Positions 58,701 to 64,000 of a stretch of 64,000 nucleotides of DNA are shown here, in pieces. The position numbers were made by a program, and so were the translations under genes. Source of the DNA: Odontocerum albicorne (lineage: Eukaryota > Arthropoda > Insecta > Trichoptera > Odontoceridae); NCBI GenBank assembly GCA_949825065.1, contig OX463856.1, positions 472,702-536,701 of the forward strand, read 5' to 3'. Below the pieces are notes generated by a model, which saw only the letters and a list, made by a program, of their open reading frames with translations, did no database searches and was not told the DNA's origin. Numbering within the stretch: the stretch's first letter is position 1; each line of letters starts with the position of its first letter.

Positions 58701-61700
58701 CACCCATCTCAAATAAAAAGTCACGAAGCTCCACCAATAGCGGGGACAGGCGGGAGAAGGCCGGATGAGCCCAGGAGCGTCTGCAAGTGTCAGGCGTGTC
58801 AATTAGTTCTCAACGAGATCAGTTAACAAATCCAAAGAAATATTTTCAATAACATACATAACATAATGTTGCTTCCCTGCTGGAGTAGGCAGATAAGAGA
58901 GAGCGCTAGACTTTCTTATCGTATATACATCATCACGCCATCTCTCTATCGCGGTAGAAGACAGAGAGGAGTGAAAATCTGACTTTCCTATTCAATACAC
59001 ATATTTTGCCTCCCCTACATCCATACCTTCTCACACAGCTCCTACGATTCTCTTCATTCTATAGTAAATATGATACACTTGATTTAGCCAGACTTTGGTT
59101 TTAGCCATTCTTCTTTGGTCTTCCTATACACACGCCTTTCACATACATTTACGACATGAGTTTGTCTCATTAGTCTTTCTTCATTAATTAGTTCCACGCG
59201 ACCAAACCATATCAGAGGGCTCTTCACTGTCGTATTGAATACGTGATAAGTTCAAGCTCATCCCTTATTCATTTTGTATTCGGTAATATATTATGATCTC
59301 GTGTGTTCTTCTAAGTGCACACATTTCAACAGCATTTATTTGGCTGTTGTCAGTATTGTTTAACGTCCACGTTTTACACCCATAGATCATAATTTGTACA
59401 ACTACACTGTTGTGGACTATTATCTTGGATTTTATTAATTGTATCATTATAGTGTGCGAGTTTGTGTGTATGAAGAAACAGAGATGATTATAGTGTGCGA
59501 GTTTGTGTGTATGAAGAAACAGAGATGATTATAGTGTGCAAGTTTGTGTGTATGAAGAAACAGAGATGATTATACAATAGTGTGCGAGTTTGTGTGCATG
59601 AAGAAACAGAGATGATTATAATGTGCGAGTTTGTGTGTATGAAGAAACAGAGATGGTTATACAATAGTGTGCGAGTTTGTGTGCATGAAGAAACAGAGAT
59701 GATTATAGTGTGCGAGTTTGTGTGTATGAAGAAACAGAGATGATTATAGTGTGCGAGTTTGTGTGTATGAAGAAACAGAGATGATTATAGTGTGCGAGTT
59801 TGTGTGTATGAAGAAACAGAGATGATTATAGTGTGCGAGTTTGTGTGTATGAAGAAACAGAGATGATTATAGTGCGCGAGTTTGTGTGTATGAAGAAACA
59901 GAGATGATTATAGTGTGCAAGTTTGTGTGTATGAAGAAACAGAGATGATTATACAATAGTGTGCGAGTTTGTGTGCATGAAGAAACAGAGATGATTATAA
60001 TGTGCGAGTTTGTGTGTATGAAGAAACAGAGATGATTATACAATAGTGTGCGAGTTTGTGTGCATGAAGAAATAGAACAGAACATTGGACGTACTGTTTT
60101 TGAAATTGCGTGAGTATTCTGGGTACCTTGCACTGATTTTTGACATCCCTTGATGCTGATGAAGGATATTCAAAATGGTTATATGTGATACTCCAATCAT
60201 CTCTGCAAGCTGCTGTTGGTTTAGACGGGCTTCTTCCAGCACAAGCTTTTCTACTTTTTTGACGATGTTTGAAGAACTGGCCACAACAGCCCGTCCTGGT
60301 CGGAGGTTTTATGAGTAACTTAACCCTCCGATTAGTGACAAGGTCCCTGGGGACGTTTTCGATTTTTGTTTACTCACAACTTTCTCTTTGTATGTTTTAC
60401 AAACGTGATGCTGTATGTATTCCAAAAAAAAAAACATGCTGAAGCGATTAAAATCGGTTTCAAAGCGGTAAGATCACTTGTTCGTGTTTTATTACGGTTT
60501 GAAAATATTAAGTACGGGAATCAGGTACAAGATCTTTAGGGACCTTATACCTGACTTGTACCATTATTGAAAGAAATCGTAAATGAATTGTGTTTGCCGT
60601 GCCGATGATGAATAAATCGGTCCTGCTATTGTATACAATGCATTATATAGTAGTTGTTCGGTAGATAGTGAAACCGATAAGCGAAAGCCAATGGTCATTC
60701 TGGACTACAATGACCATAAATCTGGGGTGGACATAATGGATCAGATGCTTGGCACTTATTCATGCAAACGTTCAACAAATCGTTGGCCGCTTGCAATGTT
60801 TTACAACATGATAGATATTGCTGCATTGACCGCATTCGTAATTTACGATGAGATGAAGCCTGTTCAAAAAACAGACAAGCGACGTTCGTTTTTGCGATTG
60901 TTGACGAAACAATTAGCTATTTCAAATATCAAAGAACGAGCCACCAATACACGCATAATGTGCTATCCCAAAATTCGAATTGCTATGGAAGCATTTGATG
61001 TAAAGGTAACGTTGAAATTGAATATTGAAACTCACAAACATAGAAATAACATTTTTTTTTATACTTTCGGCCATCATGCCAGTTATATCGTGCGCAAAAC
61101 CAGATCATATTGCTATACCTGCAATAAAGCGGTTTGTGCTGAGCATTCAGCATTATTGTATCGGTGCGATACCTGCATTCTTGCGTTAGCTGACCATGAA
61201 TACGCAGCACAATAATACATTTATTACCACTTTTATTTTTTACCTGTCAAATAATACCTGAATTACCAAAAAAACTTATTTTTTTGCCTTTATAACTTAT
61301 ATTTTATCCTTCTATATACATTTAGGCACCTTATACAACCATAAGCTAACATAACCATAAGCTACATAACCATAAGCTAAAAATTGTATGGTATTATCAC
61401 CATGCACGCATAATGTGCTATTCCAAAATTCGAATTGCTATGGAAGCATTTGATGTAAAGGAAAAGTGGAAATAGAATATTGAAACGCACAAACAGAAAA
61501 AACATCTTTTATTTTTTTTATATTTTCCGGTAGTAGCAAGACCAAAATCAGGAGCTGCACCTGTACGAATTGGCCATCATGCCAGTTATATCGTGCGCAA
61601 AACCAGATCATATTGCTATACCTGCAATAAAGCGGTTTGTGCTGAGCATTCAGCATTATTGTATCGGTGCGATACCTGCATTCTTGCGTTAGCTGACCAT

Positions 61701-63498
61701 GAATACGCAGCACAATAATACATTTATTACCACTTTTATTTTTTACCTGTCAAATAATACCTGAATTACCAAAATAAACTTATTTTTTTGCCTTTATACT
61801 TATATTTTATCCTTCTATATACATTTAGGCACCTTATACAACCATAAGCTAACATACAAAACCATCAAGACACACCTGCATGATGATAATACCATACAAT
61901 TTTTTGACGGTCCCTAGAGACCTTGTCACTTTTTTAACGCCGCCGGGACTGTCACCGATCGGAGGGTTAATAAAGGCGCGTTACTCAAATGTTTTCATAC
62001 TTGGGATGTCATTAACGTTTAACATACTTTCCTGATAATAACATATCTTTAAAAAATCTGTCAAAATTATACCAAAATTTAATGAATATACTTATAATGA
62101 GTCATATTATCGGAACTTAACCCCTTCGTTCCGCGAGTTTATTGACCTCCCCTCGTAGGTAGAATGATTCGATAATGAAATGGGAAAAATATTTATGCTT
62201 ATAATCATCAAAAGAAGTTTAATCATAAAAGGAACAAATATCCTGTGATCTTGTTTAATTTGGAGTCTAATGTACCAATAGATTTAATATTTATTGTAAA
62301 GTGCCCTCACTTGATCATTATTAGCGCTGTGCGAGGATCTCTAAAGTTGTAAGGCAACGTTGTGTTAGGACATCTTTTGCATGGTCCGCTGGGACTTGGA
62401 GGACCCGCATTTTGTCCCTGGAATATTGTCATATTTCATTATTCAAAGGTGTTGGGTTTTACATGACACTGCATATGATGGTGTGAAACAATAAGTTACG
62501 TTAATATTCCCTAATTCTACTATGAATATCACTGAGATACATGTTATTACCTCCTATCCCGCCTGAAAGTTTCATAGTCATTTTTCAATTAAAGCATGAC
62601 GACCTCCGTTGTCTAGTTCAAAACGTGTTTAACTACACTACAGGGATTTCGGTAAAGAAACCTGAAGTAAAAACCAGACACGTGCCCTTATTTTAAAGAG
62701 TACGGATACAAACGGCAATTGAAACCGCAACTCCCTGGCTGGAAACCATGCATCTGCTTACCATCTAGGTCACGGAGGTCGTACTACAGACGATGAAGAA
62801 GATAAAACGATTAGTTTTGTATCCATTGCACCTGATTGTGCAAATAAAAATTACTTATAGAAAAGAACCAAATGTCTTTTTTTATTGACAAACGTTTAAT
62901 GTTCCTGATAAACATTTCGTTAATTAAGATTGTTTTCGATGCTGTCTTTACGAACCAAGCTATTAAGGGCATCACAACTTACACACGGAATAAGATTGAA
63001 TTTCCAGTATTTGATATATTATGTTAATAAATTGCGGATAGTACTTCTTAAAAATATGACTGAGCCGGTTATATAAGATCCATCAAAGTTTTGCGCCGCA
63101 TGGTTTGCCTAATGATGCTGATGTTTCGAAAACATCGCAGTTTTCATCAACTTTTATTGAGGCCTTTCTCCCATGGTGGGGCAGACCCACGTAGGGGTTG
63201 AGATTTAAGGAGCCTATGATCGTTCATGTGTATGATATGTCCAGTTTACCTCAATTTCGCCTCTGCAACCATATCCTTGACCAGTTTTATGTTGAAACGT
63301 TGCAAGAACGAAGCGTTTGTGACATGATCACTTCATTATTTTTCAGGGATACAACAAAAAAAACATTTGTGGAACATTTGTAATCGGATCAAAACTGTAT
63401 CGAAATTAAATCTAAGTATGTTTAATAAAAATAAAAGTCACATGTTGGCCCACGATCAACCCCATCAGCACCGAGAGGAACAGCACACAAGAGTTCAT
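52555..63498 (-). CDS. six-exon gene for an uncharacterised secreted protein (300 aa)
   Basis: The coding sequence is the join 63498-63442, 62417-62311, 58780-58588, 57400-57245, 54727-54506, 52722-52555 on the minus strand. Each internal exon has AG before it and GT after it, and the reading frame is kept across all five junctions; only the second junction splits a codon (two bases plus one, giving Lys). The total is exactly 300 codons plus TGA. The product starts with a hydrophobic 19-residue stretch typical of a signal peptide. It then has 13 cysteines, including a CKRC near the N-terminus, a CCC run and a C-terminal CSTC. N-x-S/T sequons are NTT, NNS, NTS, NQT, NNS and NCS. No further membrane segment is evident. 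I infer a secreted, disulphide-bonded glycoprotein. I do not recognise the family and assign no function. Introns (1.0, 3.5, 1.2, 2.5 and 1.8 kb) are full of transposons and minisatellites. Confidence 0.8.
52970..53530 (-). pseudogene. RTE-type LINE with RT fingers and palm start, in intron 5
   Basis: Minus-strand pieces read VTVISLLSVINKLFEKF, SDFIFAYT and YFVFVDLEKSYDRVISDKLW. The last carries RT motif A (D-LEKAYDRV in the family). The frame breaks repeatedly, and an internal deletion then leads straight to 3' blocks (tttagtgccccattgacttt on the plus strand). It lies inside intron 5 of the secreted-protein gene, same strand. Confidence 0.7.
53640..54505. other. rest of intron 5
   Basis: A minus-strand ORF of 66 codons (53687-53887; NNFEYGKGDNCEHLENLN) may be more of the LINE. 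53945-54010 has a two-copy ctccatatttcatc repeat. Nothing else is seen. Confidence 0.35.
54506..54727 (-). CDS. exon 5: aromatic-rich segment FDWEKYWDLYGRM
   Basis: The exon has 222 nt (74 codons, phase 0 on both sides). The acceptor is ttttttcgtcag and the donor GAG|GTACGT, one of the best splice sites in the gene. The peptide has two cysteines (KDQCYENG and MIPCPLKQ), many aromatic residues (FDWEKYWDLYGRM, QYQRFSYFE) and long helical-looking stretches. Local GC content rises well above the flanking intron. The Helitron in intron 4 begins about 80 bases upstream of this exon. Confidence 0.82.
54809..55130 (-). mobile_element. non-autonomous Helitron, copy 3 (322 bp), in intron 4
   Basis: On the minus strand it starts A|TCATAGTATAAATAGGCC and ends with tgaatatttcacgggttgcaa and CTAG|T, like copies 1 and 2 over its whole length. 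It is inserted 82 bases from exon 5 without touching the splice site. Confidence 0.88.
55131..55884. other. part of intron 4; one hAT-like end
   Basis: cagaggtggtcaaacttttt at 55744 has the look of a hAT 5' terminus (CAG-GG-xxTCAAAC). No partner end was found. Confidence 0.35.
55885..56305. repeat. 57-bp minisatellite, 7 copies, in intron 4
   Basis: Units tatactgttacaaagcgcca and on. 57 is 19 codons, so the plus strand shows a 151-codon ORF of 19-residue repeats (CYKAPQKHYVKYTFGLLIY). It lies antisense within an intron and has no other coding support. Confidence 0.93.
56306..56430 (-). mobile_element. tRNA-like SINE head
   Basis: The minus strand reads cttcttggtacagtggttaa ... cccgggatcgattttcg, with A- and B-box-like spacing. 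56431-57244 is AT-rich with nothing else. Confidence 0.45.
57245..57400 (-). CDS. exon 4: acidic helical segment
   Basis: The exon has 156 nt (52 codons, phase 0 on both sides). The acceptor has a clear pyrimidine tract (ttttttacgtatttccag) and the donor is CAG|GTAATC. The peptide starts VINNSVEYEKTREEKLYVDN, carries one sequon (NNS) and two cysteines (in VYSTCEQQ and SIGCKG), and looks largely helical. The open frame runs on into the intron for about 80 codons, so ORF length alone does not give the border; it is set by the donor and by the match to exon 5. Confidence 0.8.
57700..57930 (+). mobile_element. tRNA-headed SINE of a second family, in intron 3
   Basis: gaggcgcatgactgtgtggt ... tctccggttcgaaccgcact has a good B-box (GGTTCGAACC). 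The body (ctttgtgttacaattatgcc and on) differs from the main family. Confidence 0.6.
57931..58587. other. rest of intron 3
   Basis: An 85-codon plus ORF at 58029-58286 has no start or splice support. T-rich runs at 58325-58400. No named repeat. Confidence 0.35.
58588..58780 (-). CDS. exon 3: SWAHPAF...NLCKFAQ segment
   Basis: The exon has 193 nt: one base plus 64 codons. The acceptor is cacttgcag and the donor CAG|GTTATC (weak at +4 to +6). The peptide begins RSWAHPAFSRLSPLLVELRD, has an amphipathic helical look, then a mixed hydrophobic stretch around IYTIWVTAVLSGAY, and ends with its only cysteine in NLCKFAQ. It leaves the frame at phase 0, as exon 4 requires. The same bases read in the other minus-strand frame are less protein-like and do not join the neighbours. 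Confidence 0.8.
58860..59460 (-). pseudogene. RTE-type LINE C-terminal/3' region, in intron 2
   Basis: The minus frame reads KSKIIVHNSVVVQIMIYGCK, TWTLNNTDNSQINAVEMCAL and YYRIQNE: the VLL-YG-ETW and R-INAVEMR-L blocks of the family. The 3' part to 58860 follows the usual block order to the ctgctggagtaggcagataa end. Several stops break it. Confidence 0.75.
59440..60080. repeat. 41/46-bp minisatellite, about 15 copies, in intron 2
   Basis: Units gattatagtgtgcgagtttg and on. A second variant inserts acaat after gattat and has gcatg in place of gtatg; the two variants alternate in blocks. Confidence 0.94.
60080..60300 (-). pseudogene. mariner-type transposase N-terminal fragment
   Basis: The minus frame reads RPGRAVVASSSNIVKKVEKL, then LEEARLNQQQLAEMIGVSHI and TILNILHQHQGMSKISARY. 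This is the GRP linker-plus-helix-turn-helix order of mariner transposases (V-KLV-E-RRL---ELA---GIS---V--IL---LGM-K-SARW). It stops there; no catalytic part follows. Confidence 0.75.
60691..61215 (+). pseudogene. piggyBac transposase, C-terminal third
   Basis: Reads LDYNDHKSGVDIMDQM, which holds the DYN-xK-GVD block with the last catalytic aspartate of piggyBac transposases, then YSCKRSTNRWPLAMFYNMID. A C-terminal cysteine-rich domain follows (CYTCNKAVCAEHSALLYRCDTC spacing C-x2-C, C-x2-H, C-x2-C) before TAA. The frame extends a few codons upstream of the ATG (SETDKRKP). The first two catalytic aspartates and the N-terminus are missing. Where the second copy has a longer link to the Cys-rich domain, this copy has a deletion between NNIFFYTF and GHHASY. 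Confidence 0.85.
61400..61860 (+). pseudogene. second copy of the piggyBac transposase 3' end
   Basis: Repeats 60945-61345 with small differences. It keeps a segment (VVARPKSGAAPVRIGHHA) that is deleted in the first copy, and it has frame changes near 61470. The Cys-rich domain and the 3' untranslated part are nearly identical to the first copy. Confidence 0.8.
62311..62417 (-). CDS. exon 2: CxxC-containing N-terminal part of the mature protein
   Basis: The exon has 107 nt: 35 codons plus two bases. It is preceded by an acceptor reading gacaatattccag and followed by a good donor, AA|GTGAGG. It encodes a Gly/Pro/Ser-rich start, then CKRC, a sequon (NTT) and a basic stretch with FRDPRTALIMI. 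The two leftover bases AA join the first A of exon 3 to make a lysine codon. Without splicing the frame ends at a TGA immediately after the exon, which fits a real exon border. Confidence 0.75.
62590..62790. mobile_element. fold-back pair of SINE heads, in intron 1
   Basis: cgacctccgttgtctagttc at 62599 (plus) and its counterpart ccatctaggtcacggaggtc at 62762 (minus) face each other; the minus head includes B-box-like cgcaactccctggctgg complement. A linker block (aaaccagacacgtg) lies between. Confidence 0.55.
63180..63390 (-). pseudogene. RTE-like LINE C-terminal scrap, in intron 1
   Basis: Plus-strand tacctcaatttcgcctctgc, aaccatatccttgaccagtt and gttgcaagaacgaagcgttt match 8540-8690 in order and orientation, so this is a shorter copy of the same minus-strand LINE. 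Confidence 0.65.
63442..63498 (-). CDS. exon 1: start codon and signal peptide
   Basis: ATG at 63498 opens a 19-codon exon reading MNSCVLFLSVLMGLIVGQH: a short polar start, a hydrophobic core and small residues near a plausible cleavage site around VGQ/H. The ATG has a purine at -3. The exon ends at CAT followed by GTGACT, which is an acceptable but not strong donor. It ends on a codon boundary, matching the frame of exon 2. This ATG was chosen because it directly precedes a hydrophobic leader and the frame closes soon beyond the donor. This is the least certain exon, since a different first exon could be used. Confidence 0.65.
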
Positions 63499-63606
63499 GT
63501 CGGCTGCACTTGAGTGGACCGAAGGAGACACAACCATTTACCATTTACACAATCGTCACACCGTGGCATGATGTACACACAGTCGCGTACGACTCGTGAC
63601 CAAACC

Positions 63607-63614
63607 ATATTATA
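63607..63614 (-). promoter_or_regulatory. TATA-like box upstream of exon 1
   Basis: The minus strand reads TATAATAT about 110 bases before the ATG at 63498, a plausible TATA element with a start site some 30 bases downstream. No other core-promoter element stands out. Confidence 0.25.
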
Positions 63615-63714
63615 TTCATCGTGAATTAATCGTAATGATTGCCAAATGCAGTTGTTCACATGTTCGTAACAGGGACCACTAATAAATTGTGTTTTTATAA
63701 AAAAATATGTTGAT

Positions 63715-63810
63715 TGATATTAATCTGCGTGGCCTAATTGATAAACGCTTGACTGCTATCCGGGTTGGATTTCTAAAGGTACCAAAAAGAGTCCCAGTCT
63801 AGCAAAAAGA
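63715..63810 (+). mobile_element. SINE head upstream of exon 1
   Basis: ctgcgtggcctaattgataa ... ccgggttggatttctaaagg, linker gagtcccagtctagc. 63811-64000 shows nothing else. Confidence 0.5.
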
Positions 63811-64000
63811 AATATCAGTTAACAATACTCACTTGTCGAATATGTGTGCAAATATTGTCTCTTCGCATGTGGTTATGTTACCCACGCGTGCAATCACAGA
63901 CCGCGAGATCCGTGCCTACTTTGGTGATTTTATACTTAAAATTCGATTACTGGAACTGAAGACAACACGCTCTAATTATATCCGTATCAAAAATTCTGAT

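Larger units (their letters stand above)
60324..61966 (+). mobile_element. piggyBac-type element, TTAA-flanked, internally rearranged
   Basis: TTAA lies directly outside both ends (60320-60323, 61967-61970). Ends ccctccgattagtgac and its inverse gtcaccgatcggaggg form inverted repeats starting with CCC, as in piggyBac elements; accttgtcac/gtgacaaggt repeats lie just inside. At 1643 bp it is too short for a full transposase gene. It holds the last third of one, then a second, partly overlapping copy of the 3' end. It sits in intron 2 of the secreted-protein gene. Confidence 0.9.

Noticed and set aside
62114..62135. TTAACCCCTTCGTTCCGCG as a second piggyBac-type end
   Set aside because: It resembles a TTAA-CCC terminus, but no matching inverse end exists nearby.

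Overview
The window reads as AT-rich, repeat-dense nuclear DNA of an animal, most likely an insect. The support is spliced coding exons, tRNA-headed SINEs, RTE-type and CR1/L2-type LINE remnants, mariner, rosa-like, piggyBac, hAT and Helitron elements, and no operon structure. Lepidoptera or a related order is a guess from the look of the repeats, not a demonstrated placement.

The one convincing host gene lies at the right-hand end on the minus strand (63498 down to 52555). No single ORF reveals it. Six exons (63498-63442, 62417-62311, 58780-58588, 57400-57245, 54727-54506, 52722-52555) have AG/GT borders and join in phase at all five junctions. They give a 300-residue protein with an N-terminal signal peptide, 13 cysteines after it and six possible N-glycosylation sites. 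I do not recognise the family. Introns make up more than 90 % of the gene span and carry LINE pieces, a Helitron, SINEs, two minisatellites, a mariner fragment and a complete piggyBac-type element.

From 1 to about 50 kb I find no other gene I would defend. This part is mostly decayed transposons and tandem repeats. There are RTE-type LINE 3' fragments in both orientations, a LINE C-terminus with a C2H2 zinc finger (8.1-8.7 kb), a CR1/L2-type remnant (23.2-23.8 kb) and an RT fragment starting at the FTDD catalytic motif (29.6-30.35 kb). A hAT-like element with an 8-bp target duplication sits at 28.2-28.8 kb. A mariner with DD34D spacing but an internal deletion is at 34.5-35.4 kb. Three copies of a short Helitron family (27.3, 38.4, 54.8 kb) have exact A|TC...CTAG|T borders. 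A TA-flanked element with DD41D spacing (50.97-52.28 kb) ends just beyond the gene's 3' end.

At least 25 minisatellite arrays (units 13 to 90 bp) fill roughly a tenth of the window. Some are clearly seeded inside transposons: a SINE 3' end at 9.2 kb, a LINE coding region at 39.9 kb, and a 38-bp unit shared by 44.7 and 49.8 kb. A non-palindromic octamer, TACTCGTA, occurs about 35 times on the two strands, far above chance, and no feature explains it. GC-rich islands at 13.0, 20.5, 40.7 and 47.9 kb may hold further exons or promoters, but this is not established.
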